From NCBI GenBank assembly GCA_902611465.1, contig CACLZS010000001.1:1-64000 (forward strand): DNA of 64,000 nucleotides. Reading direction: 5' to 3'. This document shows positions 35,906 to 44,993 of the stretch, in pieces; the stretch's first letter is position 1, and each line of letters begins with the position of its first letter. The notes beneath the pieces were generated by a model. The model saw nothing but the letters and a program-made list of their open reading frames with translations. It had not been told where the DNA came from and did no database searches. The position numbers and the translations under genes were made by a program. This stretch comes from an uncultured Pelagibacteraceae bacterium. GTDB taxonomy: Bacteria > Pseudomonadota > Alphaproteobacteria > Pelagibacterales > Pelagibacteraceae.

Positions 35906-36173
35906 CAACCTGCAATAAGTAAAAATTTTTCATTATACAACTTAAACGCACAACCTATTAGTAAATAACTACATCTAAAAGATTAACTTAAAAAATTACT
36001 AGATATAGATTTAGTAAAATTTTAAATTTTTTAATTTGTTACCCCACTGGGTTGCAAAATAATTTGAGAAAAATTCAATCAGAAATTTATTCAATCATAA
36101 ATTTTATTTATTTTTAATTTTACAAATAAACTTATTGCAATAATTTTTCATAAGTCTTAAGTGGAACTCCCTC
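35906..36173. other. Non-coding rpsT-dnaA intergenic region (dnaA leader; possible origin-proximal DNA)
   Basis: At 268 nt this is the longest gene-free stretch. It is very AT-rich. Two loose matches (7 of 9) to the DnaA box TTATNCACA are visible: TTATACAAC at 35933-35941 and TTATTCAAT at 36087-36095. A short ACCC-CACT-GGGT hairpin lies near 36040. I see no clear cluster of boxes, so I do not call an origin; the region must at least contain the dnaA promoter. Confidence 0.4.
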
Positions 36174-37589
36174 ATGAAAAATAATTTACAAAACAATAAA
36201 GCACTCGAAAAGAAAATTGATTGGCCAAGTATTAAAAAAGAATTACGTGAAAAACTTGGAAACGATATTTTTGAGAGTTGGGTAAAAAAAATTGAATTAG
36301 TTGAAGAATTTCATAATTACATATTATTTTCAGTCTCCACAAGATTTATAAGAGATTGGATAGTATCAAGATATTTAGACCAAATATTGCAGACAATTAA
36401 AGAATATAAAAAAGACTTGGTGAGGATTGAATTTACAATAAAAAATAATAAAGAAACTGAAATTACTGACACAAGTACTTTATCCCAAAATTCTTTAAAA
36501 ACTAATAATGATAATGTGTCGTTTATAAAAGACTCTTATCTTCAATATAATAGGATAGATCCAAATAAAAACTTTGAAAATTTCATAACTGGAGGGAGTA
36601 ACAAATTAGCATTTGAAGCATCAAAAAAAGTTTCCAAAGATATAGCCCATTATAATCCTTTATACTTATATAGTGGTGTAGGAATGGGTAAAACACACTT
36701 ATTAAACGCTATTGGTCTAGAATTGAAAGAAAAGAATAAAGTTATGTTCATATCAGCAGAAAGATTTATGTACCAATTTGTAAAGTCTATAAAATCAAAT
36801 GAAATGGTAAAGTTTAAAGATTACTTTAGAAATACAGATATTTTATTAATCGATGATATTCAATTCATGAATGGTAAAGAAGCAATGCAAGAAGAATTTT
36901 TTCATACCTTCAATGCATTATTAGACAAAAATTCACAAATAATAATTTCAGCAGATAGACCACCAAATAAACTCACTAGAATACAAGAGAGAATAAAATC
37001 TAGATTTTCAGGAGGTTTAGTTGTGGATATACAAAATCCTGATTATGAACTTAGATATAAAATTATTAAATCTAAAACTGAAGAATTAAAATTATCTTAT
37101 TCAAATCAGGTAGTAATTTCTGAGGAAATTCAAAAATTTTTAAGCACAGAAATAAAAACTAGTATTAGAGAATTAGTTGGAGCACTAAATAGAATTGTTT
37201 CATTCACAAGGATCTATAATAAAGTTCCGAGTTTGTCAGAGGTTAAAATAGTTTTAAAAGATTTGCTAAATCTTACAGAAAATAAAGTGGATATTGACAC
37301 AATCCAGACAATAGTTTGCAAATTTTATAAAATTAGCAAAAATGAAATGCTTTCACCAAGGAGATCAAGATACCTTGTGCGACCAAGGCAGACTGCAATT
37401 TATCTTGCTAAAATGCTAACATCTAAATCATTACCAGAGATAGGTAGATCTTTTTCTAATAGAGATCATACTACTGTAATCCACTCAGTTAAAACTATAG
37501 AGAGATTGAGAAAAGAGGATAGTGAATTAAATATTAATATTGATAGTTTAAAAAATAAGATTTTGTATAATAAAGAAAATGAAGTTTAG
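36174..37589 (+). CDS. dnaA: Chromosomal replication initiator DnaA
   Basis: AAA+ initiator of chromosome replication. The 471 residues contain an N-terminal DnaB/partner-binding domain (WPSIKKELREKLG) and a Walker A GVGMGKTHLLNAIG near residue 170. A Walker B LLIDDIQFMNGKEA follows. The C-terminal DNA-binding helix-turn-helix has the signature GRSFSNRDHTTVIHSVKTI. It is followed by dnaN, whose start overlaps its end by 11 nt. No strong ribosome-binding site precedes the ATG. Confidence 0.98.
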   Translation: MKNNLQNNKALEKKIDWPSIKKELREKLGNDIFESWVKKIELVEEFHNYILFSVSTRFIRDWIVSRYLDQILQTIKEYKKDLVRIEFTIKNNKETEITDTSTLSQNSLKTNNDNVSFIKDSYLQYNRIDPNKNFENFITGGSNKLAFEASKKVSKDIAHYNPLYLYSGVGMGKTHLLNAIGLELKEKNKVMFISAERFMYQFVKSIKSNEMVKFKDYFRNTDILLIDDIQFMNGKEAMQEEFFHTFNALLDKNSQIIISADRPPNKLTRIQERIKSRFSGGLVVDIQNPDYELRYKIIKSKTEELKLSYSNQVVISEEIQKFLSTEIKTSIRELVGALNRIVSFTRIYNKVPSLSEVKIVLKDLLNLTENKVDIDTIQTIVCKFYKISKNEMLSPRRSRYLVRPRQTAIYLAKMLTSKSLPEIGRSFSNRDHTTVIHSVKTIERLRKEDSELNINIDSLKNKILYNKENEV

Positions 37590-38691
37590 TTTAAATCAAC
37601 AAGACCTTCAAAAATCTTTAAATTATTGTCAGGGTGTTATTGAAAAAAGAAGTACCTTGCCAATTCTTTCCAATGTATTGTTAGATGTAAGTAATGGTAA
37701 ACTAACAATTACAGCTACTGATCTTGATTTAATTTTTATTCATCAAATTCCAAATGTCGAAATAATAGAAGAGGGTAAAACTACTTCATCTTCATCAATA
37801 ATGTATGACATTGTTAGAAAGTTTTCATCTGGAAGTAAAATTAACTTTTCTAATCCTAGTGAAAATAAATTGCATTTAGAATCTGATAAATCTGTATTCA
37901 ACTTAAATTGTATTAGTGCTTCTGAGTTTCCGTTAACAGATGAAAACTTTAATGAAAATGAGTTTTCGATTAAATCAAAAGAGCTACTAAAACTGTTAAA
38001 TAAATGTAAATTTTCAGTATCTAACGACGAAACAAGACATTATTTAAGTGGAATTTTTTTACATCAGACAGAAGTTGAAGATAAAAATTTCTTAACAGCC
38101 GCAGCTACTGATAGTCATAGAATGTCTATTTCAAAGATTAGATTACAAAATAAAGTTCAATTTGATCAGATAATTTTACCAAAAAAGACTATTTTTCAAC
38201 TTTGTTCATTACTAGAGGACTATGAAGGTGAAGTTAAAATATCAAATATAAAATCAAAAATTAAATTTGAAATTAACAATAGTATATTGATATCTAAACT
38301 TATTGATGGAAAATTTCCAAACTACGTACAGGTAATACCTAAAGAAAACCAAAAAAAATTAGAAGTTGATTTAAAATTATTTTTAAATTCAGTAGATAGA
38401 GTTGCTTCAGTCTCTTTAGATAAAAAAGATGGTGTAAAATTTAATCTTTCAAAAGATAATCTTGATCTTTCAGTTAATAATACAAATAGTGGTGATGGTA
38501 AAGAAAGCTTAGGTGTTAAGTTTGATCACGAGCTTGATATAAGCTTTAATTCTAGATATTTAATTGATGTTGCTTCCCAACTTGATGGAGATAGCATTGA
38601 GATTTATTTAAAAGATACAGGTTCACCAGCCTTAATCAGAGATCCAGCTGATTATGATAGTATATATGTTGTCATGCCAATGAAGGGCTAA
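37579..38691 (+). CDS. dnaN: DNA polymerase III beta subunit (sliding clamp)
   Basis: Ring-shaped processivity clamp of the replicative polymerase. The 370 residues show MKFSLNQQDLQKSLNYCQGVIEKRSTLPILSNVLL at the N-terminus and AATDSHRMSISKI in the second domain. The C-terminal YVVMPMKG is a variant of the usual VVMPMRL. The start overlaps the dnaA end, which couples clamp and initiator synthesis. It converges with plsC (4-nt overlap). Confidence 0.97.
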   Translation: MKFSLNQQDLQKSLNYCQGVIEKRSTLPILSNVLLDVSNGKLTITATDLDLIFIHQIPNVEIIEEGKTTSSSSIMYDIVRKFSSGSKINFSNPSENKLHLESDKSVFNLNCISASEFPLTDENFNENEFSIKSKELLKLLNKCKFSVSNDETRHYLSGIFLHQTEVEDKNFLTAAATDSHRMSISKIRLQNKVQFDQIILPKKTIFQLCSLLEDYEGEVKISNIKSKIKFEINNSILISKLIDGKFPNYVQVIPKENQKKLEVDLKLFLNSVDRVASVSLDKKDGVKFNLSKDNLDLSVNNTNSGDGKESLGVKFDHELDISFNSRYLIDVASQLDGDSIEIYLKDTGSPALIRDPADYDSIYVVMPMKG

Positions 38692-39398
38692 TTCATTAAT
38701 TTTAACTCATTATATATTTTATCCTCTATATAATTCGTAAAGTCTGCTGACTTTATTCCAGGTTTTACTACTGGAAGAATTGATATTGTTATTGTTTTTT
38801 TTGAAGATAATTTTCCATTTTTTGGCCAAACATTTCCAGAATTTATCGCCACAGGTTGGCAATTTATTTTTAATTCGTCATAAATTCTACCAACACCTTT
38901 TTTAAAAGGAATTATTTCATTTGGTAAAACTCTTGTTCCTTGAGGAAAAATAATTAATGGTCTTTCTGAATTTCTTATAGAATTTTTTATTTTATCTATT
39001 AAACCTAAATTATCTTTACTAATTTTATTTCTATTAATTGAAATTGATCCTATCTTTTTTAAATACCAGCCAAATATAGGCATTTTGATTAATTCATATT
39101 TTAAAATAAATATTGGTGAATTAAAAATTGTTTGTAGGTAAAAAGTCTCAAACATCGATTGATGAGAGCAAGCAATAAAAAACTTTTCATTTTTAATAAT
39201 ATTTTCCTTACCCTTAACAATAATTTTTGTTTGTAAAAAAATCCTAAGGCAAAGGGCGGCCCACCTTCCCATCATTTTTCCACCGAATAAAACTATTTTG
39301 GTTGGCATCATTAATGACGGCAAAAATATTATTGAAATTAAAGATATACCTAGGAAGAAAAAAAATAAAAATAGAAGTTTTCTTATCATTTTTTTCAA
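38688..39398 (-). CDS. plsC: 1-acyl-sn-glycerol-3-phosphate acyltransferase (PlsC family)
   Basis: Acylates lysophosphatidic acid to phosphatidic acid in phospholipid synthesis at the inner membrane. The 236 residues begin with a membrane segment (LLFLFFFFLGISLISIIFLPSL). The acyltransferase block I follows as ACSHQSMFETF, where Glu takes the place of the Asp in HxxxxD as in other alphaproteobacterial members. Block III is IFPQGTRVLP. It lies 3 nt after lysA on the minus strand. It could also act on another acyl acceptor; the family is broad. Confidence 0.88.
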   Translation of the reverse strand: MKKMIRKLLFLFFFFLGISLISIIFLPSLMMPTKIVLFGGKMMGRWAALCLRIFLQTKIIVKGKENIIKNEKFFIACSHQSMFETFYLQTIFNSPIFILKYELIKMPIFGWYLKKIGSISINRNKISKDNLGLIDKIKNSIRNSERPLIIFPQGTRVLPNEIIPFKKGVGRIYDELKINCQPVAINSGNVWPKNGKLSSKKTITISILPVVKPGIKSADFTNYIEDKIYNELKLMN

Positions 39399-39401
39399 AA
39401 A

Positions 39402-40616
39402 CTAAATTATATCTTTTAGTTTTTGTCTTTTTTTAATTACATTTATTTTTGACCCTTTTATTAATATTTCAGCAGGTTTAGGTCTAATGTTATAATTTGA
39501 AGATAAAGATGAGCCATATGCTCCTACGTCACAAATAATAATATAATCTTTCTCATTTAATTTTTGAAATTTATTTGTAGTTAGGAATTTATCTGTGGTT
39601 TCGCAAATCGGACCTACAAAATCATAACTTTTCGTAGTCATTTTATTGGTTTTTTTTAATGGAATTATTTTATGCTTAGCCCCATACAACGCAGGTCTCA
39701 TAAAATCATTCATAGCTGCATCTATAATAATAAAATCTTTTTTAGAATTTTCTTTTATATAAATAATTTTTGAAATTAATATTGCTGTATCACCTATAAT
39801 TGATCTACCAGGTTCAAAAATAATTTTTGATTTATGCTTTTTTAAAAATTTTTTAATAATTTGATTATATCTTTTATAATTAAATTTTTTGTTGTCTTTG
39901 TTATAATCAATGCCCATACCACCACCAAGATCTATATACTCAAAATTAAAGTTAATTTTTTTTATTAATTTATCTAAGACGTTGAGCATTTTTTGGTATG
40001 GCCTATGATCTAGAATTTGACTTCCAATATGAACACTTAAACATTTTAGATTTAAAAATTTTGAATTTTTTATGTATTTTGAAACTTCAATAAATGTTTT
40101 TTCATTAACACCAAATTTATTTTCTTTTTTACCAGTTGAAATTTGTTTAATTGTTTTTGCATCAGTATTTGGATTTAATCTAATTCCAATATTTACCTTT
40201 TTATTCTTAGATTTTGCTATACTTTCTATTTCTAATATTTCACTTTTTGACTCACAATTAATCAATAAAATATTTTTATCTATTGCATAAATTAATTCTG
40301 ACCTAGTTTTACCCACTCCAGAAAAAACAATCTTTTTAGAAGTTATTCCTGCTTTAAGCGCAATCATTAATTCACCTTTTGAGACAACATCAGCTCCCAA
40401 TCCATTTCGTTTAATTAGTTTAAGTATTTCTAGATTGCAGTTTGACTTTGTTGAAAAACATATAATTGGAGAAAAAGATTTAAAATTTCTTTTAAAGTTA
40501 CTTATATTTTCATTAATCTTTTTCTCAGAATAGCAAAAAATTGGTGTTTCAAACTTTTTAGTTACTTTTGTGAGTTTGGATTTTTCAACTGTAAAAATAT
40601 TATTGATATATTTCAT
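39402..40616 (-). CDS. lysA: Diaminopimelate decarboxylase
   Basis: PLP enzyme catalysing the last step of lysine synthesis. Recognised from FCYSEKKINENI, the PLP-lysine segment ICFSTKSNCN, LSVHIGSQI, FEYIDLGGGMGI, IFEPGRSIIG and the substrate-binding CETTDKF followed by YGSSLSSNYN. I prefer the ATG at 40616 (404 residues) because the ORF-track start at 40634 lies deeper inside the preceding lipoprotein gene, which already overlaps by 17 nt. It sits in the alphaproteobacterial argH-lipoprotein-lysA run. Confidence 0.94.
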   Translation of the reverse strand: MKYINNIFTVEKSKLTKVTKKFETPIFCYSEKKINENISNFKRNFKSFSPIICFSTKSNCNLEILKLIKRNGLGADVVSKGELMIALKAGITSKKIVFSGVGKTRSELIYAIDKNILLINCESKSEILEIESIAKSKNKKVNIGIRLNPNTDAKTIKQISTGKKENKFGVNEKTFIEVSKYIKNSKFLNLKCLSVHIGSQILDHRPYQKMLNVLDKLIKKINFNFEYIDLGGGMGIDYNKDNKKFNYKRYNQIIKKFLKKHKSKIIFEPGRSIIGDTAILISKIIYIKENSKKDFIIIDAAMNDFMRPALYGAKHKIIPLKKTNKMTTKSYDFVGPICETTDKFLTTNKFQKLNEKDYIIICDVGAYGSSLSSNYNIRPKPAEILIKGSKINVIKKRQKLKDII

Positions 40617-40764
40617 CTTTTTTTGGCACTTCAAATACGTTATTAAAATTATTAAATTTCATAACATTATTATTTAATGAAGCCTCATATTTTGGCTCAT
40701 TTTTTCTTCCACATGAAGTTAATAAAATTAGACACATGGTAATTAAAGTTATGTTTTTAATCAT
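40600..40764 (-). CDS. lptM: Small LptM-like lipoprotein (54 aa)
   Basis: Too short for the ORF track. From an ATG at 40764 the minus strand encodes 54 residues. A lipoprotein signal peptide MIKNITLITMCLILLTSC has the lipobox LTSC-G at residue 18, and a short polar tail GRKNEPKYEAS and on to VPKKDEIYQ follows. Small lipoproteins with a C-G-x-K start located between argH and lysA are typical of alphaproteobacteria and are now often named LptM, a chaperone for the LPS translocon LptDE. It is 2 nt after argH and overlaps lysA. The identity as LptM is inferred from position and size. Confidence 0.72.
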   Translation of the reverse strand: MIKNITLITMCLILLTSCGRKNEPKYEASLNNNVMKFNNFNNVFEVPKKDEIYQ

Positions 40765-40766
40765 AG

Positions 40767-42155
40767 TTATTTCTTCTTGTAACTTAATATCATTTTCTTA
40801 ATGTTGTCGAAAGAAGTTCCGCCATAAGAAACTTTAGAATTAACAGATTTTTTTAGTTCAAATATTTTCAGAACATCAGCGGTTAAACCTTTTTCAATTT
40901 TATTTATCTCTTTTATTGAGAGTTCTGACAATTTTTTTTTATTTTTTTCAGCAAAATTTATGATTTTAGCCGTTTGTAAATAGGCTTTTCTAAATGGATA
41001 ATTTAATTCTCTAACCATGTAATCTGCTAAATCAGTTGCTGTAATGTAGCCAATTTCTGCAAGTTCGATCATCCTTTTCTTATCTGGTGAAAAATTTTTA
41101 AGAACATCATTTAATATAATTAAGGAATTTTTTAACTGATCAAACGATTTAAAAACAATTTCTTTATCATCTTGTAAATCTTTAAAATAAGAAAGGGGTA
41201 ATCCTTTTAATGTTGTAAGCATAGAAAATAGATTTCCAAATATAAAACCTGTTTTGCCTCTCAAGTATTCTAGAGGGTCAGGATTTTTTTTTTGAGGCAT
41301 AATGGATGATCCAGTTACAATTTTATCATTCAAATTAATAAGTTTAAAAGCATCTGAATTCCAGATTATAAATTCCTCAGCAATTCTAGAGATATGGACA
41401 GCACATGCAGAGCAAGAATACAGAAAATCAATTACAAAATCTCTATCAGAAACAGTATCAATTGAGTTTTTAGTTGGTCTATCAAAACCTAACTTTTTTG
41501 AGGTATAAAATCTATCAATTTTAAAAGAAGTTCCTGTTAAAGCAGCCACACCAAGTGGATTTTCACTAAGACTCTCTAAATTATTTTGAAATCTATTTTT
41601 ATCTCTATTAAACATTTCTAAGTAAGCCATTAAATAATGAGCAAAAGAAACCGGTTGTGCATTTTTTAGATGTGTGAAACCAGGCATAATTGTTTCAATA
41701 TTTTTTTCTGCTTTTTTTAAAATATTTTTAATTGTTGCATCTATATTCTTAACAATTTCTTTATTAGCTTTTCTTAACCAAATTTTAAAATCTGTGACTA
41801 CTTGATCATTTCTTGATCTTGCTGTGTGAATATATCCAGCATCCTCTCCAATTAGTTCAAAGAGTCTGTGTTCTATATTCATATGAATATCCTCAAGCTT
41901 ATCATCAAATACAAATTTTTTTTTTATAATTTCGTTCTTAATTCTATTTAAACCCCATACTATTTTATTTTTAATTTTAAAATTTATAATTTTTTGTTTA
42001 AACAGCATCTCAACATGTACAATTGAAGCTTCAATATCCTCTCTAAATAATCTTTTATCGATTGAAATTGATCCACCAACCTTTTTAAAAAGGTTTTTTG
42101 AGACCTTTTTTATTCTTGTATTCCAAATTGGCTGATTGTTTTTATTTTTACCCAT
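40767..42155 (-). CDS. argH: Argininosuccinate lyase
   Basis: Cleaves argininosuccinate to arginine and fumarate, the last step of arginine synthesis. The 462 residues show IHTARSRNDQVVTDFKIW, PGFTHLKNAQPVSFAHYLMAY and the fumarase/aspartase-superfamily signature GSSIMPQKKNPDPLEYLRGK. The C-terminal SVNSKVSYGGTS is also typical. It is divergent from the thioredoxin-like gene (23-nt gap) and begins a minus-strand run with the LptM-like lipoprotein and lysA. Confidence 0.97.
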   Translation of the reverse strand: MGKNKNNQPIWNTRIKKVSKNLFKKVGGSISIDKRLFREDIEASIVHVEMLFKQKIINFKIKNKIVWGLNRIKNEIIKKKFVFDDKLEDIHMNIEHRLFELIGEDAGYIHTARSRNDQVVTDFKIWLRKANKEIVKNIDATIKNILKKAEKNIETIMPGFTHLKNAQPVSFAHYLMAYLEMFNRDKNRFQNNLESLSENPLGVAALTGTSFKIDRFYTSKKLGFDRPTKNSIDTVSDRDFVIDFLYSCSACAVHISRIAEEFIIWNSDAFKLINLNDKIVTGSSIMPQKKNPDPLEYLRGKTGFIFGNLFSMLTTLKGLPLSYFKDLQDDKEIVFKSFDQLKNSLIILNDVLKNFSPDKKRMIELAEIGYITATDLADYMVRELNYPFRKAYLQTAKIINFAEKNKKKLSELSIKEINKIEKGLTADVLKIFELKKSVNSKVSYGGTSFDNIKKMILSYKKK

Positions 42156-42178
42156 GATATTTAATTATTAATAATTGT

Positions 42179-42709
42179 ATGAAAATCATTTTTTTTAATT
42201 ATCTTATAATAATATTTTACTTAATATCATCTAGCGTCTCATATTCAATAGAACGTCCAGAAATTAAGAATCTTATAGTACATAAAGACAAGAAAAAAAT
42301 TAAAAATATAGAATTTATTAAATCTGAAGGTCAAAAAGTAAGTTTAAATAATTATAAATCAAACCCATTAATAATAAATTTCTGGGCCACTTGGTGTGCT
42401 CCTTGCAAAAAAGAAATGCCATCTTTAGATAAACTCAAAACATTAAATGAATTTAAAAACATAAACATAATCCCAATTAATATTGGTGGAGAAAGTTATA
42501 AAAAATCTAAAGAGTTTTTTGACAAAATAAAAATTGAGAATTTAGATATATTCACAGGATCTGGGCCAGAGTTTTCACAGCTATTTAAACTAAGAGGGTT
42601 ACCCACAACAATTCTAATAGACAAAAATGGTTTTGAGGTTGGAAGAATTGTTGGTTACATTGACTTTAATGATCAGTCTTTACTTGATTGGTTACCAAAA
42701 ATTTTATGA
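42179..42709 (+). CDS. TlpA/ResA-type exported thiol-disulfide oxidoreductase
   Basis: A 176-residue protein with an N-terminal signal anchor (FNYLIIIFYLISSSVSYS) and a thioredoxin-fold domain. The active site is FWATWCAPCKKEMPSL (CAPC), and GLPTTILIDKNG carries the conserved cis-proline. TlpA-type proteins reduce periplasmic disulfides, for example for cytochrome oxidase or c-type cytochrome assembly. Divergent placement from argH is common in alphaproteobacteria. The next gene overlaps by 4 nt. DsbB, encoded 2 kb away, performs the opposite, oxidising function. Confidence 0.9.
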   Translation: MKIIFFNYLIIIFYLISSSVSYSIERPEIKNLIVHKDKKKIKNIEFIKSEGQKVSLNNYKSNPLIINFWATWCAPCKKEMPSLDKLKTLNEFKNINIIPINIGGESYKKSKEFFDKIKIENLDIFTGSGPEFSQLFKLRGLPTTILIDKNGFEVGRIVGYIDFNDQSLLDWLPKIL

Positions 42710-43362
42710 AATTTTCATTAAATACAACAATAATAAAACCAGAGAATAATGAGGAAGTTAAAAGTGCTGTAATTTTACTTCATGGATATGGAGGTGATGG
42801 TAAAGACATCAGCATGTTAACTTTAAACTGGAAAAGATTTTTAAAAAATACAGTTTTTTTATGTCCCGATGCACATGAAGTATGCAGTATTAATCCAGTA
42901 GGATTTCAGTGGTTTAATTTAAATAATGAAGATCCAGAATATACTCTTCAAGAATCAAAAAAGGCGGAAAATATTCTAAACAGTTATATTTCAGAAGTAA
43001 GTAATTATTTTAATTTAGAATATTCACAAATTTGTGTTTCTGGTTTTAGTCAAGGATGTATGATGTCATTAAATGTTGGCCTGACATCCGAAAAAGAATT
43101 TAGTTGTATCGTAGGATTTTCTGGAAGAATTATAAACATGAAGGATCTATCTTCAAGAATAAAAACTAAAACCGATGTTTTAATGATACACGGTGAAAAT
43201 GACCCAATTGTCCCGCCAAATAATTTACTAGAGGCTAAGGATTTTTTTATTAGAAATAAAATTAAAATTGAAACTTTAATGATTAAAAACTGTGATCACC
43301 ATATACCTATGGAAGCTTCGAGTGCGGCATTAAAATTTATAAAAAAAAAAATAATCAGTTAA
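42706..43362 (+). CDS. Alpha/beta-hydrolase, carboxylesterase/phospholipase family
   Basis: A 218-residue esterase of the YpfH/acyl-protein-thioesterase group. The oxyanion segment AVILLHGYGGDGKD, the nucleophile elbow CVSGFSQGCMMSL (GFSQG), the acid in MIHGENDPIVP and the final His in CDHHIPMEA form a complete triad. The ORF track begins at a TTG; I use the ATG at 42706, which overlaps the upstream stop as ATGA. No signal peptide, so cytoplasmic. Natural substrate unknown. Confidence 0.87.
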   Translation: MKFSLNTTIIKPENNEEVKSAVILLHGYGGDGKDISMLTLNWKRFLKNTVFLCPDAHEVCSINPVGFQWFNLNNEDPEYTLQESKKAENILNSYISEVSNYFNLEYSQICVSGFSQGCMMSLNVGLTSEKEFSCIVGFSGRIINMKDLSSRIKTKTDVLMIHGENDPIVPPNNLLEAKDFFIRNKIKIETLMIKNCDHHIPMEASSAALKFIKKKIIS

Positions 43363-43406
43363 TAAATATTATATAATATTAGTTGTGTTGATAAATAATA
43401 TATTTA

Positions 43407-43991
43407 ATGTATGCTTTAAGTATGATTGAACTTTCTGATCAAAGTATCTCTTTAGAAAAATGTCCTGCATTAGTTTTAAATGCAGATTATAGACCTTTAA
43501 GTTATTATCCACTTTCATTGTGGAGTTGGCAGGACTCAATTAAATCTGTTTTCCTAGATAGAGTTTCTATTGTTAGTTATTATGATAGACAAATCAGAAG
43601 TCCCTCGTTCAGTATGAAACTTCCAAGTGTAATTGCTCTTAAATCATACATAAGACCTCAATCAAATCCTAACTTTACAAGGTTCAATGTTTTTTTGAGA
43701 GATAAATTTAGTTGCCAATATTGTGGAAGTAAAAATGAATTAACGTTTGATCACTTACTGCCAAGATCAAAAGGTGGAAAAACTAATTGGGATAATGTTG
43801 TAACAGCTTGCTCTTCCTGTAATGTTAAAAAGGGAGGAAGACTAATAAAGAACTCAGGTATGACATTAAATCAATGGCCTTTTCAACCTACCACAGAAGA
43901 TCTTCATAAAAATGGAAAGAATTTTCCTCCTAACTTTTTACATAAAAGTTGGATGGACTATTTGTATTGGGATGTTGAACTTGAACCGTAA
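43407..43991 (+). CDS. HNH endonuclease family protein
   Basis: The 194-residue protein has an N-terminal region ALVLNADYRPLSYYPLSLWSWQ typical of a widely conserved, apparently housekeeping HNH family. Its zinc-stabilised HNH motif follows: CQYCGSKNELTFDHLLPRSKGG ... WDNVVTACSSCNVKKGG (two CxxC pairs around DH and N). The family is frequent in alphaproteobacteria and cyanobacteria without known mobile-element context, and nothing here suggests a mobile element. Substrate unknown. A second in-frame ATG five codons downstream could be the true start. Confidence 0.85.
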   Translation: MYALSMIELSDQSISLEKCPALVLNADYRPLSYYPLSLWSWQDSIKSVFLDRVSIVSYYDRQIRSPSFSMKLPSVIALKSYIRPQSNPNFTRFNVFLRDKFSCQYCGSKNELTFDHLLPRSKGGKTNWDNVVTACSSCNVKKGGRLIKNSGMTLNQWPFQPTTEDLHKNGKNFPPNFLHKSWMDYLYWDVELEP

Positions 43992-44525
43992 CTAAATTTT
44001 TTCAGAGATTTTTATAGCAACCTTAGAACCAGTTTTAATTACTTTATCCATAATTGAATAAAGACCTTTTTTTGTAGCACCCTTCTCGTAGGCTATATCT
44101 TTATGATCTAATTCGTCTTGTCTAAATTTTATTATTTTTTCCTTTAAATCTTTTTCATCTCCTTCTATTTGGTCAATTTGGCTTTTATAATGTTCGTCTA
44201 TTACCTCCTCGACAGAGGCCGTACATAACATCGCTGCTTTTTTTCCAAGTATCGTTGAACCAAATCCAAGACCTAGTCCAAGCAAATCCCATAATGGTAG
44301 TAACTTTGTTGGTTTTATATTTCTTTTTTCTATTTCATCCTCAAAAAAATTTGAGTGTTCCTCCTCATGCTTCTTCATTTCTCCAATAATTTGTTTCAAA
44401 TCATCATTTTTTACAATTGTATTTAAAGCAAGAAGTTGACCTTCATAAATTTTAATTGCACCCCTTTCTCCAGCGTGATCTACTCTTATAAATTCTTCTA
44501 ATTTTTTTATATTAGTTTTTTTCAT
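43992..44525 (-). CDS. coq7: Demethoxyubiquinone hydroxylase Coq7
   Basis: Diiron monooxygenase that hydroxylates the ring at C6 in ubiquinone synthesis. The 177 residues contain the ligands in DHAGERGAIKIYEGQ, KKHEEEHSNFF, EEVIDEHYKSQ and RQDELDHKDIA, i.e. the two ExxH motifs of the ferritin-like Coq7 fold. It is directly preceded by dsbB on the same strand (14-nt overlap). Works with UbiE and UbiB at 32-35 kb. Confidence 0.95.
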   Translation of the reverse strand: MKKTNIKKLEEFIRVDHAGERGAIKIYEGQLLALNTIVKNDDLKQIIGEMKKHEEEHSNFFEDEIEKRNIKPTKLLPLWDLLGLGLGFGSTILGKKAAMLCTASVEEVIDEHYKSQIDQIEGDEKDLKEKIIKFRQDELDHKDIAYEKGATKKGLYSIMDKVIKTGSKVAIKISEKI

Positions 44526-44991
44526 AGACTAATGTTCTAATAGAAAAAATAACAATTAAAATTGATAAAATTGTATTAATTGCCGCTAGTGAAATTCCAA
44601 GAATTTTAAAAGTAGCATCTTTACAGTTAACAGGCATTGTTTTGTTAAGAGAATCTAGTAATTTCGATTTATTTAAAATATCTGATGATCCGCTTGTACA
44701 GGCTGATAGCTCATCAAATATACTATTCTCAATTCCAAAATGATACCCAGATAGTATAGCGCTCAAAGTAAATATCATAATTGTAACTATTAAAATTTTA
44801 TCATTTTTCGAATAATTAAAACCGATAAAGCTTACAAATACTGCAGTTAGGTAAGGTAACCTTTGATAAATACATAATTTACATGGTTGATACTTCAATA
44901 CATACTCAATGTATAACGCAGAAATTATTGAAATTAATGAGATAAAAAAAACAATCACATAAAAATTTTTTCTATTTGGAAATAGGATCAT
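44512..44991 (-). CDS. dsbB: Disulfide bond formation protein B (DsbB family)
   Basis: Inner-membrane quinone-linked oxidase that regenerates DsbA. The 159 residues show four membrane helices, the first Cys pair in YQPCKLCIYQRLPYL and a periplasmic loop with a second separated pair (SACTSG ... PVNCKD). It therefore passes electrons from periplasmic thiols to ubiquinone, whose synthesis gene coq7 is encoded right after it. It follows the YqaA-like gene by 2 nt. Confidence 0.92.
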   Translation of the reverse strand: MILFPNRKNFYVIVFFISLISIISALYIEYVLKYQPCKLCIYQRLPYLTAVFVSFIGFNYSKNDKILIVTIMIFTLSAILSGYHFGIENSIFDELSACTSGSSDILNKSKLLDSLNKTMPVNCKDATFKILGISLAAINTILSILIVIFSIRTLVYEKN

Positions 44992-44993
44992 AT

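Noticed and set aside
35906-36173. Replication origin in the rpsT-dnaA gap
   Set aside because: Only two 7-of-9 DnaA-box matches and no array of repeats; too weak in such AT-rich DNA to call an origin.
43407-43991. HNH protein as a homing endonuclease or mobile element
   Set aside because: No repeats, intron ends or element partners flank it, and its N-terminal region matches a housekeeping HNH family.
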